Source of the DNA: Anaerolineaceae bacterium
GTDB taxonomy: Bacteria; Chloroflexota; Anaerolineae; Anaerolineales; Anaerolineaceae
NCBI GenBank assembly: GCA_003446605.1
Contig: DMDF01000195.1
Coordinates: 1 to 13,273, forward strand
DNA length: 13,273 bases
Direction: 5' to 3'
Shown here: in pieces, positions 6,966 through 13,150 of the stretch
Layout: the number at the start of each line of letters is the position of its first letter
Position numbering within the stretch: position 1 is the first letter of the stretch
Notes under the pieces: generated by a model
What the model was told of the DNA's origin: nothing
Databases searched by the model: none
The model's input: only the letters and a program-made list of their open reading frames with translations
Made by a program: the position numbers and the translations under genes

Positions 6966-7024
6966 TATTACTGCAATACTTTCTTATGTGATTTTAATAA
7001 TGGGTGCGTTTCAGAATCTTCACG

Positions 7025-7480
7025 TTATTTATTATCATTAAGTATGTTTTCCTGCAGATTATCATAAATCCGAGTCAAAAGTGTCTCTAAAACAACTAAC
7101 TCATCATCTGAAAAACCCCTAAACATGATCGATTCCAGCCGGTCAAATGTCGCATGGATCTTTTGCACAAGAATCAATCCCTCTTCTTTTAGATATACTC
7201 GGGAAATCCGTTCATCGGTTGGGTCAGATCTGCGTTGCACATAACCTTGCTGCTCCATTCGTTTGATAACCTTTGTAGCAGCCGCTGGGGAAATGTGTAA
7301 ATCCCTGGCAATCTTTGAATGGCTCATCCCATCAGCATGGGATAATATCATCAACAAACGCGCCTGCCCGTGATGGAGCCCGCTTTTCTCAAGCATTAAA
7401 TCCGCACTATTTTTAATAGCCCGGCTAACATAGGGAAACATCTTCCCTGCCGGATTTTGTTCATGTGGGTCATTAGTCAT
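7025..7480 (-). CDS. MarR-family transcriptional regulator
   Basis: The protein has 151 residues, normal for MarR. Flanking helices of the dimer interface are at about 12-35 and 103-148. The winged helix-turn-helix spans about 37-100: helix pair SHSKIARDLHISPAAATKVIKRM (53-75), then the wing with the family hallmark D-P-T-D-E-R (86-91) followed by RVYLKEEG. It lies directly upstream of two exporter genes on the same strand with a 192-base gap holding a promoter and palindromes, so it most likely represses itself and the exporter and is released by a small phenolic or lipophilic ligand (family knowledge; the ligand is unknown). The ATG at 7480 follows TATAAT by seven bases with no ribosome site, so a leaderless message is likely. 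Confidence 0.93.
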   Translation of the reverse strand: MTNDPHEQNPAGKMFPYVSRAIKNSADLMLEKSGLHHGQARLLMILSHADGMSHSKIARDLHISPAAATKVIKRMEQQGYVQRRSDPTDERISRVYLKEEGLILVQKIHATFDRLESIMFRGFSDDELVVLETLLTRIYDNLQENILNDNK

Positions 7481-7503
7481 ACGGTTAATTATAAACTGGT
7501 TTA
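7481..7503 (-). promoter_or_regulatory. Leaderless-type promoter of the marR gene with possible operator
   Basis: TATAAT on the minus strand at 7493-7488, seven bases before the ATG, puts the transcript start at the A of the ATG. TAAACTGGTTTA (7492-7503) overlaps its upstream edge: 5-bp arms around a two-base centre, similar to TAACCGGTTA in the exporter promoter. No clear -35 was seen. The gap to the degV stop is only 48 bases and has no terminator, so read-through from degV is also possible. Confidence 0.4.
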
Positions 7504-7528
7504 CTAATTATGATTGGTGATAAACGCT

Positions 7529-8383
7529 TTATTTTTTTACTACAAACGCCACACCAACCAAACCGGCGCCTGTATGTATAGATAAACCAGGTGTCAATTG
7601 TACAAACGGGATATCCTGTGGACATTGTACGTTTTCTTGCAGCAATTTCTTGAAATCCGCCGCCTCTTTATCCGCAGTCACATGCAGGATAGCCATACGT
7701 TCAATTTCTTGGTCATCCACATCTTGTTTCACTAATTCAATTACACGCTTCCATGCTTTTTTCTGGGTTCGTACTTTTTCCAACAATTCCAATTTTCCAT
7801 TCTGCATCGCCAGGATGGGCTTGATATTCAGCATACCTGCCATCCCCGCAGCGAGATGGCTCACCCTTCCACTCATGGAGAGGTATTTCAGGGTCGCCAG
7901 AGCGCCGTAGACATGCGCACGGCTGCCAGTGTCCATTGCCAGTGCGATAGCATCTTCTATACTTGCACCCCGTTGAAGCGCTTCTGAAGCAACAATTGCC
8001 ATAAAGCCCTGCCCCATCGTCAGGCTGCGCGTATCAATAACCTCTATACGCTTATTCTGGAATTCCTGGGCTGCTAATTTGGCTGTGCTGTAGGTTGCGC
8101 TGATTTCACCACTCACGCAAAAACAAATGATAGCTTCCGCTTTCTCTTTTCCAAATGCCTGCTCAAATGCATTAACAAAGCTGCCCGGTGATGGGGCAGC
8201 AGTTGTGGGTAATTTACCTTCCCTGTCAATTCGTCGAAATACTTGTTCATCATCAATATCAACATTGGTATAAAATACATCTTCATCGAATTGGATGGAT
8301 ATGGGTACCTGTTGAATGTTATATTTTTCCGTTAAGGTTGATGATAAACTTGAATCTGAATCCGTGATAATTGCAATCGCCAT
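7529..8383 (-). CDS. DegV-family fatty-acid-binding protein (FakB-like)
   Basis: The protein has 284 residues, full length for DegV. Family marks: ITDSDSSL at 6-13, PTTAAPSPGSF at 59-69 (usual PTTSQPSP.DF), LKYLSMSGRVS at 165-175, LNIKPIL at 185-191, and the C-terminal HTGAGLVGVAF at 270-280. DegV proteins hold one fatty acid. The FakB members present it to the kinase FakA to make acyl-phosphate for phospholipid synthesis. No FakA-like gene is in the window, so the kinase partner is inferred. The start at 8383 is supported by GGAGGG. It is cytoplasmic, with no signal peptide. It sits upstream of marR and downstream of the MscS gene on the same strand. Confidence 0.92.
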   Translation of the reverse strand: MAIAIITDSDSSLSSTLTEKYNIQQVPISIQFDEDVFYTNVDIDDEQVFRRIDREGKLPTTAAPSPGSFVNAFEQAFGKEKAEAIICFCVSGEISATYSTAKLAAQEFQNKRIEVIDTRSLTMGQGFMAIVASEALQRGASIEDAIALAMDTGSRAHVYGALATLKYLSMSGRVSHLAAGMAGMLNIKPILAMQNGKLELLEKVRTQKKAWKRVIELVKQDVDDQEIERMAILHVTADKEAADFKKLLQENVQCPQDIPFVQLTPGLSIHTGAGLVGVAFVVKK

Positions 8384-8456
8384 GACACCCTCCGTCTAGA
8401 AGTAAAACGATAATATTGATGAGCTATGCTAACATATCAGTGAGGTCTACACAACC

Positions 8457-8479
8457 ATCTGTAAGGGAAATGTACAGAT
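8457..8479. repeat. 7-bp inverted repeat just after the MscS stop codon
   Basis: ATCTGTA (8457-8463) and TACAGAT (8473-8479) flank a 9-base loop, beginning one base after the stop codon at 8481-8483. No T tract follows on the minus strand, so it is at best a weak pause or processing site. Confidence 0.3.
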
Positions 8480-8480
8480 T

Positions 8481-9527
8481 CTATTTATTTATAACGATAG
8501 TTTTTGTCGGATAAGGCATTTCGATCTGTTTTTCCTGCAGCTGTTTCAATATCTCCAGATATACAGCTTGTTTGGTATCCATATATTGGGTATAATCCGC
8601 GCTTTCAATGAAATAGACGATCTCAAACACGTATGCATACTCCTCCAATCTGGCGAGATGTGCTCTCTCAAAACTGGCTAATTCCTGATTTTTAATCGAA
8701 TGAGCAAACAATTCAGGCAACATGCGCAAATTTTCATAACTAGTTTCCACTGAAATCCTTATTTCCATAGATTCACGCCGTCTTTCCAGCTTGCGAAAAT
8801 TATGAACTCTGCTTTCCAGTAGATCTGAGTTTGCGAATATTACCTCCTCACCTAATAATGTTTTAATTCGGGTGCTTTTGATCCCTATATTTTGTACTGT
8901 CCCCCCAATGTCGTCGACAATAATATAATCGCCCACCAGAAAAGGCTTATCCAAATAAATGGAAAGTGATGCGAAGATATCTTTCAAAATATTTTGAACA
9001 GCCAGCCCAATTGCGATGCCACCTATTCCAAGGCTGGTAATTAAGGCGTCCAAATTCATATTAGACACATTTTCAAGAATGACCATAACCACGATCACCC
9101 AGATCAATATCTTGCCAAATAATCCAAATGCATGGATAGCTGTTTTTTCACTTTTATTTTCAGATGCCTGGTCTGATTTCTGTTCAACCAGAAAATTAAT
9201 CAGCCCTCCCAGCCAATAACCGACTTGCAATGCAAATAAAACTATCGCACTTTTGTTAATGGCATCATTCCAGGAAAAAGGTAATACCAGATATTGAATT
9301 CCAAAATACAAACCGATAGTAAAGATCAAGATTCCCTTGGTTTGTTCAAGTATTTTCAACGCAAAACCATCAAATCGGTTTTTCGTCGCCTCTGTTTTCT
9401 TTCTGAATTTTCGAATGAGTAAGCGCACCACCCCCTTAATACAAAAATATGTTCCCATTGCAATAGCGAGCGCTATGATCCAATCCATTATAGAATTATT
9501 GAATATTTCGGTATTTAAAAAGCCCAT
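8481..9527 (-). CDS. MscS-family small-conductance mechanosensitive channel
   Basis: The protein has 348 residues. Membrane segments lie at roughly 15-38, 64-84, 92-113 and 135-152, and the pore-lining helix at about 160-180 (LGIGGIAIGLAVQNILKD), whose alternating Gly/Ala pattern is the MscS signature. The conserved DKPFLVGDYI (193-202) starts the beta domain, STRIKTLLGEEVIFANSDLL follows, and the protein ends in PYPTKTIVI as MscS vestibules do. The N-terminus has two more helices than E. coli MscS. It would sit in the inner membrane and open on osmotic downshift, releasing solutes (family knowledge). The start at 9527 has GGAG at fair distance; TATAAT lies about 45 bases upstream. No operon partner is evident; degV follows after 97 bases. 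Confidence 0.93.
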   Translation of the reverse strand: MGFLNTEIFNNSIMDWIIALAIAMGTYFCIKGVVRLLIRKFRKKTEATKNRFDGFALKILEQTKGILIFTIGLYFGIQYLVLPFSWNDAINKSAIVLFALQVGYWLGGLINFLVEQKSDQASENKSEKTAIHAFGLFGKILIWVIVVMVILENVSNMNLDALITSLGIGGIAIGLAVQNILKDIFASLSIYLDKPFLVGDYIIVDDIGGTVQNIGIKSTRIKTLLGEEVIFANSDLLESRVHNFRKLERRRESMEIRISVETSYENLRMLPELFAHSIKNQELASFERAHLARLEEYAYVFEIVYFIESADYTQYMDTKQAVYLEILKQLQEKQIEMPYPTKTIVINK

Positions 9528-9572
9528 ACGATCTCCATTAATTCTTTTTCAAAGCTATCGTTTTGCATCCTT

Positions 9573-9578
9573 ATTATA
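9573..9578 (-). promoter_or_regulatory. -10 box of the MscS gene
   Basis: TATAAT at 9578-9573 on the minus strand, 45 bases before the ATG at 9527. The start codon has a GGAG ribosome site, so this transcript has a normal leader. No good -35 is seen at 16-18 bp. Confidence 0.45.
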
Positions 9579-9617
9579 CAAAACAACGTTTTACAAACAG
9601 AGCTTTAAAGATGTTTT

Positions 9618-9644
9618 AAAAAAACAATAATGGATAGTATTATT
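9618..9644 (-). terminator. Weak AT-rich terminator of the hydrolase gene
   Basis: The minus strand reads AATAAT, seven bases, ATTATT, one base, then seven T (9624-9618). The stem is only 6 bp and all A-T, but the T run and position 20 bases after the stop at 9665 fit a terminator. Confidence 0.4.
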
Positions 9645-9664
9645 TATTTTCATAGAGCAAGGAT

Positions 9665-10609
9665 CTATTTTAGATATTCATTAAAAAAGGCAACAGTACG
9701 TTGAATGAATAAAGCATCACTTGATCCTTGTCGTAAAAAAGTATGCGGTTGTCCTTCATAATAGAAACACTGATGCGTTTTCCCCAAGTTCTCCAGGGTG
9801 GAACAGATCGTCTCTGTCCATGAAATGGATACAGTATCATCTTCCGTCCCATGGTGAATGCTAAAGGGGGCATCAATCACGCGCAGGTCGTAAACCGGCA
9901 GCCCAATCGGATCATCATTATAACGTTGTGTGACTGCTGCATATAGAACGATCGCATCAATATCATCCACCAAGGTTGCCACTCGCAACGCGATGCCTCC
10001 TCCAAGGCTGTGCCCCCAGATTCCGAGTCGCTCAATATCAGCATTTTCAAAGATGCCCTCATGCCCTGCCATATTCCTGACGAGTGCGAGTAAATTCATC
10101 ACATCCACAGTATAGCCGGTTAAAGAATCCCTGATCCTCTCAGGGCTGTCTGATGGCGGAAAATTACGCATATTAGGGTGCAGAACAATATATCCTTGTC
10201 TGGCAATAGAATCAGCATAACGAGTTGAGTAATCCAGGGTCTCATATTCCGATGCCGGGATATATCCATGCAGAGCAATCACGACCGGAAATGGACCCTC
10301 CCCTTCCGGCACATCGATAAAACCATGAATGGTCAAGCCATCGCTTGGATAGGTAATGTAATAACGTACAAAATCCTCATTTCTCTCCCACAGGTATTCT
10401 ACATTGAGATCTCCTTCACCATACGTCCGTTCTTCCAATGCTTCAATGGAATAAGGGCTGAGTGTCGGTGAAGGTAGAGCTGTAGCAATAGGTGTAATAG
10501 TGGCAACAATTTCTTCATCTGCTACTATGGATGCGGAAGATGAAAACAACGGGGTACATCCCCCAAGTATTATGATCATCAATACGAATAAGATTAGTAA
10601 TTTTTTCAT
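9665..10609 (-). CDS. Alpha/beta-hydrolase (dienelactone hydrolase/acyl-peptidase-like) lipoprotein
   Basis: The protein has 314 residues. The ATG at 10609 was chosen because it opens a lipoprotein signal: MKK, a hydrophobic run, then L-G-G-C with Cys18 as lipid-modified residue. A 31-codon upstream extension would bury the signal. Residues ~20-55 are a Ser/Pro/Thr linker. The alpha/beta-hydrolase fold follows: oxyanion strand ALHGY (112-116), nucleophile elbow GHSLGG with Ser201, HGTEDDTV giving Asp257, and GQPHTF giving His289, a full Ser-Asp-His triad. It is likely an extracytoplasmic esterase or peptidase anchored by lipid; the substrate is unknown. There is no strong ribosome site before the chosen ATG. 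The gene is divergent from the glycosyltransferase across about 284 bases and ends before the MscS promoter. Confidence 0.88.
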   Translation of the reverse strand: MKKLLILFVLMIIILGGCTPLFSSSASIVADEEIVATITPIATALPSPTLSPYSIEALEERTYGEGDLNVEYLWERNEDFVRYYITYPSDGLTIHGFIDVPEGEGPFPVVIALHGYIPASEYETLDYSTRYADSIARQGYIVLHPNMRNFPPSDSPERIRDSLTGYTVDVMNLLALVRNMAGHEGIFENADIERLGIWGHSLGGGIALRVATLVDDIDAIVLYAAVTQRYNDDPIGLPVYDLRVIDAPFSIHHGTEDDTVSISWTETICSTLENLGKTHQCFYYEGQPHTFLRQGSSDALFIQRTVAFFNEYLK

Positions 10610-10812
10610 GTACTGCTCGTCATAGGTAAGGTCAATTAAGCCTAATTCTAGTTTGTTTTGATTGAAATTGTAGAGATTCAAACACAATTTTTCTATTAAC
10701 AAAACATAAATTCATTGCATCCCATTTGGAAATATAACATTTATGGACCCTCCCATGAGCGTAATCTAATTGCTCGTTATTCTGTGCAAACCGTCTCGTT
10801 ACATGAACCACC

Positions 10813-10841
10813 TTGACAAAAATAATCATCAATCCTATCAT
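10813..10841 (+). promoter_or_regulatory. Sigma-70-type promoter of the glycosyltransferase gene
   Basis: TTGACA (10813-10818), 17 bp, TATCAT (10836-10841): six of six and five of six consensus bases with ideal spacing. Transcription would start near 10848, leaving a leader of about 45 bases without a ribosome site. The leader begins in a tandem ATCAAGA ATCAAGA (10843-10856). A second possible -10, TATAAA at 10883-10888, five bases before the ATG at 10894, would give a leaderless message. Confidence 0.6.
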
Positions 10842-10893
10842 GATCAAGAATCAAGAATTAAACGAACATAACATTTCCACTTTATAAATGTTT

Positions 10894-12009
10894 ATGAAGA
10901 TATTGTATATCACAACTAAGTACGACCCGAGGGATCTGAACGAAGGAAGTGGTTCTGATTACCAGTTCTATCAAGCATTTTTGCGAATGGGGGCAGATGT
11001 GAAAATAGCCGGTCCCTTCATCGACAATCCTTCCTTTCTGGAGAGAGTTTATCGGAAATTCCATCATCTTTTCTCGCATGCACGGTATGCAAAATTCTCT
11101 ATGCGATTTTTACACGAAAGCAGTAAAGCTGTTCAATCCGCCATTAATGAGTTTACGCCCGATTTGATCTTCTCCAAAAACATCGCTCCGCTTGTCTATT
11201 GCAACAGCAGTATTCCTATCATATATCGGATGGACACTACCCTCTGGGGAATGCACCAGCAGTGGCATCTCTTCTCCGAATTCGAGTATAAACGCATGTT
11301 GCAATGGGAAAGGAAGGTATTAAACAAAACAAACCTGGCGATCACCAACAGCACCTGGTCGGCGGATATTCTAATCAAGGAATATCATTTTCCCGCAGAA
11401 AAAATTCTTGTTTTCCCCAATCCCGCCTCTTTACCCGATCCAAAATATGAACAAACCGTTCAAATCCCAACCAGGATTTCAAACCCCGCTCACCTACTGC
11501 TGGTCGGAAAAGAGAAGGACAGAAAAGGGGTGGATATTGCCATCAAGATCGTTCAATTGCTGAACAACAGCGGATACCCAGCCGAACTCCGTATCGTTGG
11601 GCAGCAGGGTCAAGATCAGGAAAATATTCACTTCATGGATTACTTTAAGAAAACTGATCCGGATCAACTTGAAGCGTATCTGGATCAATATCGCTGGGCT
11701 GACCTTCTCATCCATCCCGCCAGGTTCGAAGCCGCCGGGATAGTGCCAAGTGAAGCTGCCATTTTTGGCGTGCCAACCATCACCAATTCTGCTGGTGGCT
11801 TAGCCACCACTGTAGAGCACACAAAATCCGGCATCGTATTACCGCAAGATAGCCCTCCAGAAATATATGCAGAAACCATCAAAGAATTAATCAACCATCC
11901 ATCCACCTACTTCAGATTATGCCAGACAACCCGAGAAAGATATCTGAAAGAACTGAATTGGGAATCAGCAGGGAAGACCCTGCAGGATGCCTTGGAAAAT
12001 TTAGTATAA
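10894..12009 (+). CDS. GT4-type (GT-B) glycosyltransferase
   Basis: The protein has 371 residues from MKILYITTKYDP, the usual GT-B first strand; an ATG two codons earlier is also possible. The N-terminal acceptor domain covers about 1-180. The C-terminal donor domain starts near HLLLVGKEKDRKGVDIAIK (200-218), whose Lys/Arg contact the donor phosphates. The GT4 E-x7-E motif is FEAAGIVPSEA with Glu279 and Glu287, followed by FGVPTITNSAGGL. Family knowledge: GT4 enzymes move a sugar from a nucleotide sugar with retained configuration. The acceptor here is unknown and could be a glycolipid, polysaccharide or metabolite. No other sugar genes adjoin, so pathway context is absent. No signal peptide is seen; a cytoplasmic or membrane-associated place is inferred. 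Confidence 0.9.
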   Translation: MKILYITTKYDPRDLNEGSGSDYQFYQAFLRMGADVKIAGPFIDNPSFLERVYRKFHHLFSHARYAKFSMRFLHESSKAVQSAINEFTPDLIFSKNIAPLVYCNSSIPIIYRMDTTLWGMHQQWHLFSEFEYKRMLQWERKVLNKTNLAITNSTWSADILIKEYHFPAEKILVFPNPASLPDPKYEQTVQIPTRISNPAHLLLVGKEKDRKGVDIAIKIVQLLNNSGYPAELRIVGQQGQDQENIHFMDYFKKTDPDQLEAYLDQYRWADLLIHPARFEAAGIVPSEAAIFGVPTITNSAGGLATTVEHTKSGIVLPQDSPPEIYAETIKELINHPSTYFRLCQTTRERYLKELNWESAGKTLQDALENLV

Positions 12010-12056
12010 CAAACTCAATAAATCATCACAAAATTGGTCAGTTATCTCTTCGTTTT

Positions 12057-12086
12057 TCTTCTACAATCCATACAATGGATAGAAGA
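12057..12086 (+). promoter_or_regulatory. Hairpin-forming inverted repeat upstream of the NTF2-like gene
   Basis: ATCCAT (12066-12071), a 3-base loop, then ATGGAT (12075-12080); outside these TCTTCT (12057-12062) pairs with AGAAGA (12081-12086) with a 3-base bulge on the left. A twelve-pair stem thus ends six bases before the ribosome site GAGAGG (12093-12098). TACAAT at 12062-12067 could also be a -10 box, in which case the repeat is an operator rather than an RNA structure. Confidence 0.4.
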
Positions 12087-12102
12087 GAAAAAGAGAGGTA
12101 CG

Positions 12103-12647
12103 ATGCAGACAAAAGACGAATTAAAAACCACTTTGGAGCAATTTAGGCAAGCTTATGTTGCGCGCGATGTTCATCATCTGGACCAGGTCATGGATCTTTT
12201 TGCATCGGATGAAAATATCGAAATGATAGGGATTGGCGCATACGAACGCAACGGCAACGAATGGTTTGTCGGTCACCAGCGCATCCGCGAGATCATTGAA
12301 AGCGACCGGGAATATTGGGGGGATGTGATGATGGATACCGATCATGCCAATGTCACCATTCACGACCAGACAGCCTGGGTTTCCATGACTGCCACTCTTC
12401 TACGAGACACGCTGCATTTGATAATGCATTGCCCCAATATATAGAACAAATGGAAGAAATACTCAAAGATGAAACGGTTGAACCAAAGCAGGCAATGGTC
12501 AACGCTGCCTTTTTTGGAGTTGGAAGGTTGCGAGATAGTTTAAAAAAGGTAGGTGAAGGTTGGGCAATGGTAATCACCGCGGTTCTAGTCAAACAGGAAG
12601 ACAGGTGGAAATTCCACACCATCCATTGGTCCATGCCAGCCGAATGA
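12103..12647 (+). pseudogene. NTF2-like/SnoaL-like protein split by a one-base frameshift
   Basis: The start at 12103 has GAGAGG upstream. The first frame gives MQTKDELKTTLEQFRQAYVA and runs through FVGHQRIREII and WVSMTATLLRD (to residue 102), then turns to nonsense and stops at 12444. The second frame (codons beginning at positions divisible by three) takes over at about 12411 with AAFDNALPQYIEQMEEILKD and ends TAVLVKQEDRWKFHTIHWSMPAE, the typical last strands of NTF2-like proteins. Restoring one base near 12406-12411 gives one 181-residue protein. Members of this fold (DUF4440/SnoaL-like) bind small ligands or act as isomerases or hydrolases; no catalytic role can be named here. Both halves keep good coding sense, so the break is recent or a sequencing error. 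Confidence 0.72.
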
Positions 12648-12674
12648 AAAAACGGCAAATCCATTCTCAAAATA

Positions 12675-12699
12675 CACCAGAGTCGATGTGATTCTGGTG
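12675..12699 (+). repeat. 10-bp hairpin after the NTF2-like gene
   Basis: CACCAGAGTC (12675-12684) and GATTCTGGTG (12690-12699) around a 5-base loop. One pair is G-U in the plus-strand RNA and would be a C-A mismatch in the other, so it fits the plus transcript. No T run follows, so termination is uncertain. Confidence 0.5.
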
Positions 12700-12723
12700 C
12701 CATGATCCAAAGTATCATTAAGC

Positions 12724-12765
12724 GAAATTCCTCTGTTATAAAGCAGAGGAATTTCTATTCAAATT
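12724..12765 (+). terminator. Perfect 12-bp hairpin between convergent genes, likely terminator
   Basis: GAAATTCCTCTG (12724-12735) and CAGAGGAATTTC (12744-12755) pair perfectly around an 8-base loop. The plus strand continues TATTCAAATTATT, moderately T-rich; the minus side is not T-rich. The position between genes ending at 12647 (+) and 12796 (-) suggests a shared, perhaps bidirectional, terminator. Confidence 0.6.
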
Positions 12766-12795
12766 ATTCGGTCTTGAAATCGAATTTGGGATAAT

Positions 12796-12975
12796 CTACG
12801 ATTCCAGTTCCTTTAACTCATCGGCGGAAAGGAATTTAAACAACTTGCTGCCGGTCTCCGGATCGATCGCTTCTGCCGCTTTACGACCGTTCTTTAGTGT
12901 CACGATCTTTACCTTACTGCTATCGACCATTACATGTTTTTTAGACTTCAAAGAATAAAATTTTACACTCGCCAT
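12796..12975 (-). CDS. 59-residue DUF5679-like protein lacking the zinc-binding cysteines
   Basis: The ATG at 12975 follows GGAGG at ideal spacing; the 48-codon upstream extension in the same frame has no ribosome site and is rejected. The protein is rich in Lys/Glu and has no Cys at all. It aligns with the pattern I remember for the small zinc-ribbon family DUF5679 (YC.KC..K, TLKNGRPA, CP.CGTK.FRI): here YSLKSKK, VTLKNGRKA, DPETGSKLFKF. Each family Cys is replaced (Ser, Ser, Asp, Thr) while the central TLKNGR and the GxK-F end remain. The sequence after it, LSADELKELES, is a short helix. Function unknown; zinc ribbons of this kind may bind nucleic acid, and the Lys-rich face would allow this without metal. 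It is divergent from the TetR gene and convergent with the NTF2-like gene. Confidence 0.8.
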   Translation of the reverse strand: MASVKFYSLKSKKHVMVDSSKVKIVTLKNGRKAAEAIDPETGSKLFKFLSADELKELES

Positions 12976-13066
12976 ACTTTCCTCCAGTCTTTTATTTGGT
13001 TCACCTAGTGCGGAATAGGTTGTGCAGTAGCGGCGATTCCCCACAAAGTTGAAAACATATATACAG

Positions 13067-13094
13067 ATTATACATAGTTTCACCCAAATTTGGG
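13067..13094 (-). promoter_or_regulatory. Promoter of the small Cys-less gene with palindrome at -35
   Basis: TATAAT on the minus strand at 13072-13067, giving a leader of about 85 bases to the ATG at 12975. Where -35 should be there is no TTGACA but CCCAAATTTGGG (13083-13094), a perfect 12-bp palindrome. This suggests a regulated promoter. The leader contains short inverted repeats, such as ACCTA/TAGGT at 13003-13020. Confidence 0.45.
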
Positions 13095-13112
13095 GGTAAA
13101 AAGAAATACTCT

Positions 13113-13142
13113 TTGACAAATATTATACCATTCGGTATAATA
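13113..13142 (+). promoter_or_regulatory. Consensus promoter and TetR-type operator of the TetR gene
   Basis: TTGACA (13113-13118), exactly 17 bp, TATAAT (13136-13141): a full consensus promoter. The -10 is part of the inverted repeat TATTATACC (13121-13129), ATTC, GGTATAATA (13134-13142), with 9-bp perfect arms. Such a site is the expected operator for an autorepressing TetR protein. The start codon at 13151 is nine bases after the -10, so the transcript has almost no leader. Confidence 0.75.
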
Positions 13143-13150
13143 AAATAATT

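Noticed and set aside
10632..10847. 71-codon minus-strand frame between the hydrolase and the glycosyltransferase
   Set aside because: Overlaps the opposite promoter, has no ribosome site and no recognisable pattern; probably chance.
12315..12444. Programmed -1 frameshift in the NTF2-like gene
   Set aside because: No slippery heptamer at the point where family sense changes frame. The G6 run at 12317-12322 lies too early, since the first frame keeps good sense for about 27 more codons. Mutation or read error is simpler.
12976..13119. 48-residue N-terminal extension of the small Cys-less protein
   Set aside because: The extension runs through the promoter -10 and palindrome and has no ribosome site; the internal ATG has GGAGG at ideal spacing.
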